Below, in pieces: positions 52,743 through 61,108 of a stretch of DNA of 64,000 bases (the stretch's first letter is position 1; every line of letters begins with the position of its first letter). The DNA comes from Bacillus_BA songklensis (lineage in GTDB: Bacteria > Bacillota > Bacilli > Bacillales > Bacillaceae_H). The stretch spans positions 1 to 64,000 of the forward strand of contig NZ_JBHRZT010000068.1 of assembly GCF_042649685.1 (NCBI RefSeq), given 5' to 3'. A program made the translations under genes and the position numbers. The notes below the pieces were generated by a model. The model made no database searches and was not told the DNA's origin. It was given only the letters and a program-made list of their open reading frames with translations.

Positions 52743-53640
52743 TTATCAGCATCCATTTAGAGGAAACTGACACTCTATGTTTCCAGCGAGTAGTTTTTGC
52801 TCCAGAACCTAATTGTCAGTATTTATTCGGCGAATACATGGTTGCCAATAACGGCTGTTGCTTGTCGTGTTTTCAGCCAATCACTGTTTGCGATTCATGG
52901 ATTCTAGAAATAAAGAGCATCATTTGTATGATTTTGACTGGTTAGTGCTTCATTCACCGCCCGTTTTGAATCATCAGATGCTTTTCCATAAAAAAAATAC
53001 CTCTTAAAAAACTGGCATGGCATTATCTTAGCATAGAGAATTGGGGTTTCATTAAAAGAATAGGTAACATTTATGCTAATTCTATTAAGATTCTTACATT
53101 TTGGATAAGAATGTTACAACATTTACAGCAACCTAAAAAAACTCCATAATCATGACGTTTGTATTGCGAATTTACTTCAGAGGAGTTTTTCATTGCAAAT
53201 AGAAAAACTCGGCAAATGCCAAAACCTTAAACACTGTTTTTCCGGGGCATATTTTAAAGCCTAGTCTTTATCATCATTTCTGAAATGCAATTTAGAATAT
53301 TCGTCGTGATAACTAGAGTGATAGGATAGCCCTAAAGAACCAACACCCTATGACATTATGTTCATTTTTAAAGGAATAACTCCTTCTTAACCCTTAAACA
53401 AAAGGTTCCTTTCGAATAATAATAAAGAGCAGTCTGAAGGAGTGAGAAAAAATGAACATCAATATACATGATCTATTTCTACAGACACTAAGATACCAAA
53501 TTTTAATTGGATATGTTTAGATATCTCAAACCATTAATAAGACTTCTAACTGCAGATAATGACCATTATGTCAAGTTCTCAAGATACTATTTATCTTTGC
53601 TTTTGAAACGAATAGAAACAATATATACGATCCATTCGAG
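52743..53640. other. Long intergenic stretch with a minor ORF
   Basis: About 900 bases with no clear gene. GGAGTGAG and ATG at 53452 open a 22-codon frame (MNINIHDLFLQTLRYQILIG) that stops at once; it may be the start of a deleted gene. A loose AAAAACTCC/GGAGTTTTT inverted repeat lies near 53140-53190, and TTTTTGCTCCAGAACC near 52795. Confidence 0.4.
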
Positions 53641-53654
53641 GGAGGTTATTGTTA

Positions 53655-54179
53655 ATGTTAATCGACACAGTGCAGCCTGTTGAATTAAGGGATTTTTCGA
53701 ATATAGAGCCGGACAAAGAAGTCGATAAGATGGCCAAACAGTTCGAGACTATTTCACCGTTTCAGCTACTAATCCAACTAAGCTCCGGAGTTGAGCCGGC
53801 TGAAAGCGATATTGGTATGATCGAGCATCTTATGCGCAAGTACAAACTAACACCGGGCGTCACTAACGTGTTAATTGATTATGTCTCGGTAACAACGGAC
53901 ATGGGATTGCCTAAACCTTATATGGAACGGTTGGCAGCGCATTGGAATCGAAAAAGGATCAAACGTGTTAAACATGCGATGACTGTTGCGAGAGAGGAGC
54001 ATCGTCAAGTCCAGCGCTGGAAAACTGCTGACATGTCGAAAGGCAAGTGGGTAGATTTGTATTTATCGTATTCGTCCATTACGCAGCTTCAAAAGCTAGC
54101 AGAGCATTTCGGCTTTGAAACTCACGATCAGACAATTATGTATTTACTTAACGAAGCATACAAAACACATGAAAGATGA
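53655..54179 (+). CDS. Truncated DnaB-like (DnaB/DnaD superfamily) replication-initiation protein
   Basis: 174 residues resembling only the C-terminal part of the primosomal protein DnaB of Bacillus (usually ~470): SPFQLLIQLSSGVEPAESDIGMIEHLMRK, TPGVTNVLIDYVSVTTDMGLPKPYMERLAAHW and RIKRVKHAMTVAREEHRQV, the DDBH2-type block that binds ssDNA and helicase loader. ATG 53655 has GGAGG 9 nt upstream, so it may be expressed. The N-terminal domain is missing. It is either a duplicated fragment or a small stand-alone protein from a plasmid or phage; the neighbouring MerR-like gene supports a mobile origin. Confidence 0.7.
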   Translation: MLIDTVQPVELRDFSNIEPDKEVDKMAKQFETISPFQLLIQLSSGVEPAESDIGMIEHLMRKYKLTPGVTNVLIDYVSVTTDMGLPKPYMERLAAHWNRKRIKRVKHAMTVAREEHRQVQRWKTADMSKGKWVDLYLSYSSITQLQKLAEHFGFETHDQTIMYLLNEAYKTHER

Positions 54180-54374
54180 AGTCAACACCATCCTCGAGAT
54201 AAAAAATAATCCTTTCGTCATCACCTTGTTGAAACCCAAGTTCCTCTGTTTCTTTTATAATCTTTTCATACAAATCTGGTACTTGTATTGAATTTAGCTA
54301 TTCGTTTACATTCAATATTTTCGTTGATCATTGGAAAGGTAAATCATACTTGCTAATCCAACGAACCAACACCC

Positions 54375-54406
54375 AAAAGCCATCCTGGAGACAGGGCGGC
54401 TTTTTT
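54375..54406 (+). terminator. Terminator after the DnaB-like gene
   Basis: AAAAGCC-TCCTG/CAGG-GGCTTTTTT hairpin with two mismatches and a T-run, 200 nt past the stop. Between them a minus-strand frame (QVPDLYEKIIKETEELGFQQ) looks protein-like but is too short to name. Confidence 0.6.
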
Positions 54407-54432
54407 AGGAAAGAATGGTTTAAGAGTCCCTT

Positions 54433-54780
54433 TTAAGCACTTATTTTTAAATATGATGATTGTCTATATTGATCCACTTTGCATTTAATATACGTTTGTG
54501 TCGTCTCGAACATATCTGCTGCGAACATGGTGGCACCATAGAAAGTTTTCGCTCGGGTCATTTCTCGGCAAATGATATAATCATAAACGATTGTTTCTAT
54601 ATCATCGATAAACGGTAAGATGTGACGATTTTCAACAAAAATTTGATAAATTTCAATAATCAAAGATGAACTCCTACCGAGTTTTTTCTGTAACTGTTCT
54701 ACTAGATATTCGTTAAGGATAAATCCATTTTCAACCACATACTTTAACTCTTCTAAAAATAATTGATTCTTGTTCATCAC
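54433..54780 (-). CDS. Hypothetical helical protein, unknown function
   Basis: 115 residues, starting MMNKNQLFLEELKYVV; AGGAGTG precedes. Helical, no signal peptide or motif; FIDDIETIVYDYIICREMTRA in the middle suggests a soluble regulator or immunity-type protein. Not recognised. It is transcribed away from copy F of the repeat and the gene at 55286. Confidence 0.6.
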   Translation of the reverse strand: MMNKNQLFLEELKYVVENGFILNEYLVEQLQKKLGRSSSLIIEIYQIFVENRHILPFIDDIETIVYDYIICREMTRAKTFYGATMFAADMFETTQTYIKCKVDQYRQSSYLKISA

Positions 54781-54894
54781 ATCATCACTCCTTTTTGATA
54801 ACCATATTTTACCGCAAACAGCCTAAAAATGGAAACGTTTACATCACATTAACATTCTTAAAAAAGATTGCTTCCCTTCTTTATTTATATAAAT

Positions 54895-55093
54895 CCAATT
54901 TAAGTTTTTACCATCATCTATCGATTTTTATCTTATTTATGTTCGTCTGTTCTTGCATCCTGAATAGACTCAAAAGGTTCTCGTATAAGGCTTCGGCAAG
55001 GGCCCGTAAGGGAAATGGGCGAAGCCTTATGCGTAAATCATGTAGCATGGACCGCTTTTGTCCATGTTACATGATTTATGTGGATTCATATAC
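54895..55093 (-). repeat. Dispersed two-hairpin element, copy F (complete)
   Basis: Minus orientation: TATATGAATCCACAT; hairpin 1 AAATCATGTAACATGGAC paired with GTCCATGCTACATGATTT (one mismatch); TTTACGCATAAG; hairpin 2 AAGGCTTCG paired with CGAAGCCTT enclosing CCC-TTAC-GGG; tail ATACGAGAACCTTTTGAGTC shared with copies D and D'. It lies in the shared upstream region of two divergent unknown genes. Confidence 0.92.
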
Positions 55094-55285
55094 ATCTAAT
55101 TTTCATATTGTAGTTATATGTAGTATAGAGGGGTTTAACCAAGCATAACCACCATCATATTCCAGAACCCAATACGCTGCGTTTGCGGCACAGCTTGTAA
55201 GGAAAAAATTGAATCTCTTCCCTCATCAGATTAGAAAAACATTGTTGTTATAGATTATAATTTAACGGGAAAGGGTGATATTGTA

Positions 55286-55660
55286 ATGTATGAAAACATG
55301 GTAAAGTCAATTGATGTTTCTATTCTTCCTGATGTTGATATCGTCGTACATCATTTACGCCAAAAGCTTCCAACAGTGTATATAGAAAAGGAACTTATCC
55401 CATATTGTGATGCATTGAATTTAGTATTGAAAATCGGTGTGAAACTGGATTACACTCCTATGATGCTCTATTTGCCGGCACGCCCGAAATTAACTGATAG
55501 CTTAGTTGTCCAATTTCAAAACATTAATAAAGTAATTGCCACAAGGAATCAAAATAAAGAATGGTTTCATGATTTATTCGCTCTTTTTGTTGCGTTGCCG
55601 TCTTATTTGTCACTTTCCTGGAATGAAATCGAAAAAACGGTCATAGCGATGAATCAATAA
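55286..55660 (+). CDS. Hypothetical protein, unknown function
   Basis: 124 residues; GGGAAAGGGTG precedes the ATG. A compact alpha/beta-looking protein (SIDVSILPDVDIVVHHLRQKLPT...LMLYLPARPKLTDSL...WFHDLFALFVALPSYL) without signal peptide or known motif. Not recognised. It converges on the sugar symporter gene and shares a terminator with it. Confidence 0.6.
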   Translation: MYENMVKSIDVSILPDVDIVVHHLRQKLPTVYIEKELIPYCDALNLVLKIGVKLDYTPMMLYLPARPKLTDSLVVQFQNINKVIATRNQNKEWFHDLFALFVALPSYLSLSWNEIEKTVIAMNQ

Positions 55661-55689
55661 ATTTTTTTTATTTCCCCTTTTTTGAAAAA

Positions 55690-55726
55690 GCATCTATCTC
55701 TTGTAAGGAGATAGATGCTCATTTTT
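55690..55726. terminator. Bidirectional terminator between convergent genes
   Basis: GCATCTATCTC pairs with GAGATAGATGC, T-run on the plus side. Confidence 0.85.
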
Positions 55727-55800
55727 GGGGACGTATTTCTTCTTATTATGAATTTGACGTTCTTTATTCTAATCTTTATTAAGAACTCGTGCTTAATTTT

Positions 55801-57024
55801 TTATCCTGCTTTTTTTGTATAAACTAGTTCCTTAAATGGATGTTTTGATCGCACTAGTGCGAAAACGATTACAAACAAGAATACACTAACACCTAATATT
55901 AGGTAGGTTTTAGAAAAACCAATTGTATCGTACCAATGGCCAAGTAATGGAGATAAAATGGCTTGCCCTACCTGAGAGACAAAATAATACCCTACGATAT
56001 ACATGGTAGCAGAGAATCTTGCATCAAAATTTGAAGCGATAAACTTTAAAATGGCTACTAACATGATAGGTAATTCAATAGAATGCAACATTTTCATTGC
56101 TGAAATACCTATCGGCTCTACTGCCAGTCCAGACCCCGTTATTCTAATAGCCATAAGCACACCTGCTAGTACCAATGCTTTCTTAGAACCTATCTTATTT
56201 ACAATTAGAGGGGCAATAAACATCATCCCTGCCTCTAAGAAAATCTGAATAGAATTTAAGTAACCAAACATTTGATTGCCTAGTTCTCTTGTAGGAAATA
56301 AAGATGCATAATAAACAGGAAATTGTTGATCATACACTGAGTAAATGCATGCTACTCCTAGTACATATAACATAAATAACCAGAAGTTTTTATTCTTTAA
56401 TAAAACTAATCCATCCCTTAGCTTTAATGAATCCGTTTTCTTTTGTTCTTCTTCTGAAACCGTTACTTTCATTAATAGAAGAAAAAAGATTAATAAGACA
56501 CTACATGCTGATGTTATCCAAAAATTAATATATGGATTAATATTAAATAGTTTTCCAGAAAATAAGGCGGCAGCTGCAGCCCCTAATGAACCCCACATTC
56601 TTACTCGACCGTATTCAAAATTATATTTCTTGCCCGTTCTTTCAGCATATGATTCAATTGCTGCTAACCCCGCTAAAAGTGTTGCGCCCAGATATATACC
56701 GCCTACAATTGCACCTACAAATATATTGTATTGCAATAAAGGACTGTAAACATAAACAAAAAATGGACCTATAAACATAAGTAAAATGGTAATGCCCCAT
56801 AATAGATGTTTTCTTAATCCAATTTTATCAGAAATAAATCCATATAATGGTTGAAAGCAAAGGGTAGCAATCGAATTAATGGAAAAAACAATACCAACTT
56901 CGGCTCCGCTTAACTTTAACGTTTGTCCCAACCAAATTGAAAATAAAGACATTGTTGATATTAAAGCAAAAAAATAGAAAAAGACAAAACCACTTAATGA
57001 CCAATAATTTGAATTCTTCTTCAT
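55801..57024 (-). CDS. MFS oligosaccharide:H+ symporter (LacY/CscB-like)
   Basis: 407 residues with 12 helices of the LacY-type oligosaccharide symporter family. N-terminal YWSLSGFVFFYFFALISTMSLFSIWLGQ, loop 2-3 GFISDKIGLRKHL (motif A), and FEYGRVRMWGSLGAAAAALFSG in helix 5, whose Glu-Arg pattern matches the LacY/CscB proton-coupling loop. It takes up a disaccharide or short oligosaccharide. The amylo-1,6-glucosidase gene lies upstream on the same strand behind a terminator, so they belong to one pathway, probably maltodextrin or isomalto-oligosaccharides. A cre-like site precedes it. Confidence 0.87.
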   Translation of the reverse strand: MKKNSNYWSLSGFVFFYFFALISTMSLFSIWLGQTLKLSGAEVGIVFSINSIATLCFQPLYGFISDKIGLRKHLLWGITILLMFIGPFFVYVYSPLLQYNIFVGAIVGGIYLGATLLAGLAAIESYAERTGKKYNFEYGRVRMWGSLGAAAAALFSGKLFNINPYINFWITSACSVLLIFFLLLMKVTVSEEEQKKTDSLKLRDGLVLLKNKNFWLFMLYVLGVACIYSVYDQQFPVYYASLFPTRELGNQMFGYLNSIQIFLEAGMMFIAPLIVNKIGSKKALVLAGVLMAIRITGSGLAVEPIGISAMKMLHSIELPIMLVAILKFIASNFDARFSATMYIVGYYFVSQVGQAILSPLLGHWYDTIGFSKTYLILGVSVFLFVIVFALVRSKHPFKELVYTKKAG

Positions 57025-57161
57025 TTTGATAACTCCCTACGTTCAAGATGTTACTTCCCTTACTTTTTCGTTGTTGTGATTTTAAAATTTTATTAAATTT
57101 CTCTTAAGCAAAAACAGCCAGCCTCTGAAACACCTTTAACATATAGTATTGTAAAGTCTTT

Positions 57162-57175
57162 TTTAAGCGCTTTCA
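57162..57175. promoter_or_regulatory. cre-like site (CcpA) before the symporter gene
   Basis: TGAAAGCGCTTAAA on the minus strand, one change from the CcpA consensus, about 140 nt before the gene; suggests carbon catabolite control. Confidence 0.6.
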
Positions 57176-57185
57176 TTGAAAGGTA

Positions 57186-57221
57186 TTTTATCGAGCAGTC
57201 CTATGCTGCTCGATAAAATAG
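57186..57221 (-). terminator. Terminator of the amylo-1,6-glucosidase gene
   Basis: ATTTTATCGAGCAG pairs with CTGCTCGATAAAAT around a 7-nt loop, just past the stop codon; the symporter gene follows. Confidence 0.8.
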
Positions 57222-57234
57222 TCATTAAATAATA

Positions 57235-59349
57235 TCAACGTTCAATGACATGACAGTCTGTCTTGATTGTATAACCTGTAGTGTTTTCATCCACGTAAAC
57301 CATGATGTTTTTTTGTTCCTTTTTAACAGTAATAGACAGCAGTCCCTCGCCAATGGCAATTTGCTGTACTTGCAACTCATTCATATCCTCTAACAAATGA
57401 GGATTTAAGTGAATTTCTTTAGACCCGCTATTAGGAAACAGTCCTAATAGGGCTTGTATAAACGTTAATGGTGTTGCAGCTGCCCACGCTTGCGGTGAAC
57501 ATGCAACTGGATATTTGACCGGTTTTTCAATTTTGCTTGAATACCCGCAGAATAATTCTGGCAAACGATCATACTCAAAATGTTCAGCAGCGTTCATTAA
57601 CCCCGTCATAATTTTATTTGCCTCAGCTTGTTTACCAACTTTACTTAATCCTAATAAGATGAGGCTGTTATCATGAGGCCATATGCTTCCATCATGGTAA
57701 CTTATTGGGTTATATCCGGCTTCTCCTTCACCCATCGTACGAATACCATAACCAGAATACATTTTATCCGACAACAGCATGTCTGCTACTTTCTCTGCTT
57801 TTTCATTATCTAGCATCTCCGCAAACAATACATGACCCGGATTGGATGTAATCGTTCCTACCTGTTCTTTATTTTCATCTAAAGCTATCGCATAGAAAGA
57901 AACATCTTCCATCCAAAACTTTTCATCAAATTGTTTTTTTAATAAATTTGCTTCGTTTCTTAACAATTTTGCCTCTTCAACTTTGTTCATGGCTTCATAT
58001 AATGAAGCTATTCCCATTTTTGCTTGATACACATAGCCTTGCACTTCGGCAAGAGCAATTGGCGTCTTAGCATATTCACCGTTTCGATGAACGACGGAAT
58101 CAGCTGAGTCTTTCCAGCCCTGATTGGCAATACCCTTGCTTGACTCTTGATGATACTCTACAAATAAATCGCCGTCTCGGTCACCATATTCGTTAATCCA
58201 TTTAAATGCTGCATCAATATTAGGCTGTAATTCCTTCACTAGCTCAAAGTTCCCTGTCCATTTCACATATTCGGTTAATAAGATTAAGAAAAGAGGGGTT
58301 GCATCAACCGTGCCGTAGTATGGTGTAAATGGAATTTGATTAGTATTAGCTAATTCACCGTAACGAATTTCATGCATGATCTTCCCTGGCTGTTCATCAC
58401 GCCACGGATTATTGGCTTGCCCCTGATAGGCAGCCATTGTTTGTAACGTGCCCTTTGCTACTTCCGGATTGAATGGAAGCATTTGCAATGCTGTAATTAA
58501 ACTATCACGACCAAACGGCACAGCATACCAAGGTAAACCTGCTACTGGAAATTGTCCATAACCAACATCCGTTAGTAATACACGTATGTCGTTAAGCCCC
58601 CGAGAAATTAATCGCTGTAACATAGAGTGATCCGTTTTTACTTTCGTTGAACGTTGGTCCCACTGAGTATATGATGCTTTTAACTGTTTAAGTGCTTCAT
58701 CAACCGGCAACACATTTTCTTTCTGTATCTCTCCAATTTGAGGTTGGACGGTTAATACAACTTTTTCTTCTTGCCCATGTTCAAGTGCAAAATCAAATGT
58801 AACTTCGCCCGCCTCAGTTACTGAAGCTGCTTCTTTATTCCATGACACATGGGTTGCCCGGTGAATATCGTCCACACCTTTGTATGTAAACGTCAAATGA
58901 TCTTCGCTGACTACTTGTCCTGTACGTGTTCCAACGTTCCCATTTTGAAAATCACGGACAATAAACATATCCTTAAAATCGGCATCCATTTCTACCGTTA
59001 TTGAAAACTTGATTGGCTTTGGAAAATAATTTTTTAATTTAATAGCTTCATATAAAACACCTTTATTGATAAAACGTTTTCTTTCAATCTCAACAGATTC
59101 TCTCCATAAAATCAGTTCTTCCTCTTGCTCCATGTGAGGATTAGTCAGTAAAATAGTCGCCATATAATTTTCATCTGCATTAGAAGATAGAAGAATGGGG
59201 TTTTCTCCGTTGATTTTCAAATTAAACTTGTTTAAAAAACGTGTATCCTTTGTATAAAGTCCCATTCCATACTGATGATTCTCTATTATGTTTCCGCTTT
59301 CATCGGTTAATAAAAATAAATCATTTTCTTTGATTACACGGTATTCCAC
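57235..59349 (-). CDS. Amylo-alpha-1,6-glucosidase / glycogen-debranching-family protein
   Basis: 704 residues. N-terminal GDE_N_bis beta domain (DESGNIIENHQYGMGLYTKDTRFL, residues ~14-37) and a C-terminal (alpha/alpha)6 glycosidase domain with PWYAVPFGRDSLITALQMLPFNP near residue 275, GWKDSADSVVHRNGEYA near 415 and YHDGSIWPHDNSLI near 555, which carry the acidic and substrate-contact residues. Such enzymes debranch or hydrolyse alpha-1,6-linked glucans inside the cell. No signal peptide, so the substrate must be imported, fitting the adjacent symporter. It starts at GTG 59349 with AGGAGGAC. Two operator palindromes in front and the gutted LacI gene beyond suggest it is now derepressed. Confidence 0.88.
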   Translation of the reverse strand: MEYRVIKENDLFLLTDESGNIIENHQYGMGLYTKDTRFLNKFNLKINGENPILLSSNADENYMATILLTNPHMEQEEELILWRESVEIERKRFINKGVLYEAIKLKNYFPKPIKFSITVEMDADFKDMFIVRDFQNGNVGTRTGQVVSEDHLTFTYKGVDDIHRATHVSWNKEAASVTEAGEVTFDFALEHGQEEKVVLTVQPQIGEIQKENVLPVDEALKQLKASYTQWDQRSTKVKTDHSMLQRLISRGLNDIRVLLTDVGYGQFPVAGLPWYAVPFGRDSLITALQMLPFNPEVAKGTLQTMAAYQGQANNPWRDEQPGKIMHEIRYGELANTNQIPFTPYYGTVDATPLFLILLTEYVKWTGNFELVKELQPNIDAAFKWINEYGDRDGDLFVEYHQESSKGIANQGWKDSADSVVHRNGEYAKTPIALAEVQGYVYQAKMGIASLYEAMNKVEEAKLLRNEANLLKKQFDEKFWMEDVSFYAIALDENKEQVGTITSNPGHVLFAEMLDNEKAEKVADMLLSDKMYSGYGIRTMGEGEAGYNPISYHDGSIWPHDNSLILLGLSKVGKQAEANKIMTGLMNAAEHFEYDRLPELFCGYSSKIEKPVKYPVACSPQAWAAATPLTFIQALLGLFPNSGSKEIHLNPHLLEDMNELQVQQIAIGEGLLSITVKKEQKNIMVYVDENTTGYTIKTDCHVIER

Positions 59350-59367
59350 TTGATGTCCTCCTCATTA

Positions 59368-59413
59368 TCCGAAATATTTCGGAATTTCAAAAACTTAACC
59401 CAAAACGTTTCGG
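59368..59413. promoter_or_regulatory. Two LacI-type operators before the glucosidase gene
   Basis: TCCGAAATATTTCGGA (59368-59383) and CCAAAACGTTTCGG (59400-59413), the second identical to the site before the LacI relic at 59759. The central AAACGTTT core is the usual LacI/GalR operator form. Confidence 0.8.
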
Positions 59414-59449
59414 ATTAGGTTAGTAGTTAAAACCACTTATGTGTGGTTT

Positions 59450-59758
59450 TTAGCGGTTGTTTGTCGAACAATTTAAATTTGTTTTTAAATAGCGTTGCAT
59501 GTTGGTTGATTTACCCTCTAACATTTCAATTAATACATCTGCTGCTTCATTTCCAATTTCATATACTTCTTGTCCAACCGTTGTCAGACTTGGTGAAGAA
59601 ATAAGAAGCGAGTGTAATATTATCGTACCCAACAACCGAAACATTGTTTGGTACATTACTACCCAACTTATTGCAGCCCTTTGATGCACGGGATACAGTT
59701 GTTGCTGAGACACCAGCAATTTTTGCAATGTCTTTAATCATTGTTAAGTCAAACTCAC
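59450..59758 (-). pseudogene. LacI-family repressor, internally deleted
   Basis: The N-terminal HTH is intact (MIKDIAKIAGVSATTVSRAS, ATG 59740) but after about 22 residues the sequence jumps to SNVPNNVSVVGYDNITLASYF, the start of the last third of a LacI protein, then shifts frame to SPSLTTVGQEVYEIGNEAADVLIEMLEGKS and ends. About 230 residues of the sugar-binding domain are gone. It cannot bind a ligand and a DNA-binding fragment alone would hardly repress. An identical operator sits before its start (59759) and before the glucosidase gene, showing former autoregulation. Confidence 0.9.
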
Positions 59759-59772
59759 CCAAAACGTTTCGG
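59759..59772. promoter_or_regulatory. LacI-type operator before the regulator relic
   Basis: CCAAAACGTTTCGG, identical to the site at 59400 with the flanking GAT. A TATAAT-like block (TTATAATGCATTG near 59778) and a weak cre-like TGTAACGCTTTCA (59789) follow upstream. Confidence 0.75.
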
Positions 59773-59967
59773 ATAACTTATAATGCATTGTAACGCTTTC
59801 AGAAATAAAATTCAACAATTATTGATAAATTTATTATTTTTCTAAAAATTGAATAGTTTATCATTGGAAAAATTCAACTTAAATCCACGGTGGACCTAAT
59901 ATAATAGTTTCTACTCTCCTAGCAGCCATAAGAATGAAATGTTTTCCTGTTTTTTATGAACTCTATA

Positions 59968-60172
59968 CTATATAGATCGATTTAGAAAATTCGACCTGAC
60001 CAAAGAACGGCCATGCCAAATTTTCTAGACCTAAGCGGCTGGCCCCCCCTTGCGGGGTTGGCGCCAACCGCATAGGTGAACCCTTGAGGGCGAATTCAAG
60101 TTGTCTGGATCACCGATTGTGATGCCTCTTGATTGAATGAGGATGTGTCGAGTTATTAAGTGGAATATATAT
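59968..60172 (+). repeat. Dispersed two-hairpin element, subtype G, copy 2
   Basis: Nearly identical inverted copy of 33741-33948; two differences seen (one transition and one C-run length change). CTATATAGATCG end; first hairpin TAGAAAATT...AATTTTCTA; second hairpin CCTAAGCGGCTGG/CCAACCGCATAGG with inner CCCC-TTGC-GGGG. High identity points to recent copying. Confidence 0.92.
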
Positions 60173-60269
60173 AAATCAGCAAAAATCCATAAGTTTAATA
60201 GGGAGTCGTCCATTCACTTTAACTTAACTTGAATACATTACTGATATAAAGAGAAAAGGAGGGAAATCA

Positions 60270-60554
60270 ATGTCAAAAAAACGGAACCGTTCTAGAAATT
60301 TTTCAAGATCTGATTCAGACAGCAAAGCAAAAGCAAATGTAGATTTAGAAAATGAAAATAGAGCCGATTTAGATAATGACAATAATTTAAAAAATGAAGA
60401 TCGTAACACAAACAACGCCAAAGCCGAAATTGAAAAGAGTGGAAATTCTCGCATCGACCTTGATATTCACGTTGATTCTGATTCTAAAGCAAAAGTACGT
60501 GCACGTTCTGAATCTGACCAAGATCAGGATCAAGATCAGGATCAGGAGGATTAA
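60270..60554 (+). CDS. Low-complexity, highly charged small protein, spore-coat-like
   Basis: 94 residues made mostly of Asp, Asn, Ser, Lys, Arg and Glu. It starts basic (MSKKRNRSRNFSRSDSDSKA), has DSDSKAKA/V repeats at both ends, and ends with four Asp-Gln repeats before a final QED. No hydrophobic core, so it is probably unfolded. AAAGGAGGG precedes the ATG. Composition recalls Bacillus spore-coat or exosporium proteins such as CotG-like ones; two sporulation-type small genes follow within 0.9 kb. Function unproven. Confidence 0.65.
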   Translation: MSKKRNRSRNFSRSDSDSKAKANVDLENENRADLDNDNNLKNEDRNTNNAKAEIEKSGNSRIDLDIHVDSDSKAKVRARSESDQDQDQDQDQED

Positions 60555-60689
60555 CAAGAAAAGTAAGATAAGGACTAAAATCAACGTCGACGTAACTGGA
60601 ACATTCATGATAAAGGCAAGTTGCCATTAGGATTGCCTACTTTTTAGCAAGCTGAATACTTCTATTTCCATGAGAAGGACACCTAGTCA

Positions 60690-60733
60690 CACAACAAAAG
60701 CCCAGATCTAATTAGATCCGCGCTTTTGTTGTG
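60690..60733. terminator. Bidirectional terminator after the low-complexity gene
   Basis: CACAACAAAAGC pairs with GCTTTTGTTGTG, and an inner GATCTAATTAGATC extends it. The remaining 60735-60920 holds only the upstream region of the next gene. Confidence 0.75.
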
Positions 60734-60922
60734 CTAATATATCCGTTTGCATGAACGAACATGGGCAGAAATACAATTGAATGGTAAAAAAATAAAAAAA
60801 ACATGTAATTCCTTTATCAACTAGTGAGTTTGTCCAATCAAACTATTTCTTAAGAACATAACTTAAAATTAGGGATCGGATATTCAGCAATCCCTTACTA
60901 CTCAATAGGAGGCGAATAACTT

Positions 60923-61051
60923 ATGGGCTGTGGATATGGCGGTTATGGTTATGGAGGCGTTAGCTATGGTGGCGCCGGCTTCAATTTTGCATTGATTGTT
61001 GTTTTGTTCATTCTACTAATTATTGTAGGAGCCGTTATTTGGAGCTACTAA
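60923..61051 (+). CDS. YjcZ-family sporulation protein
   Basis: 42 residues: a Gly/Tyr-rich start (MGCGYGGYGYGGVSYGGAG) followed by one membrane helix (NFALIVVLFILLIIVGAVIW) and SY. This is the exact build of the YjcZ/SscA-type small sporulation membrane proteins of Bacillus. AGGAGG precedes the ATG with good spacing. Probably in one transcript with the similar gene 57 nt downstream, made in sporulating cells. Confidence 0.9.
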   Translation: MGCGYGGYGYGGVSYGGAGFNFALIVVLFILLIIVGAVIWSY

Positions 61052-61108
61052 TAAGCCTAACGTTCTTATGAAAAATGGACTATTTATCATAAATAGGAGG
61101 TGTTCGAT

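Noticed and set aside
60031..60213. 60-codon minus-strand ORF and its counterpart at 33692-33970
   Set aside because: Same peptide in both copies only because both lie in the nearly identical subtype-G repeats; the stem-loop structure explains the sequence better.
60486..60550. GATCAG/GATCAA tandem repeats as a mobile or regulatory repeat
   Set aside because: They are the codons of Asp-Gln repeats within the low-complexity protein gene.
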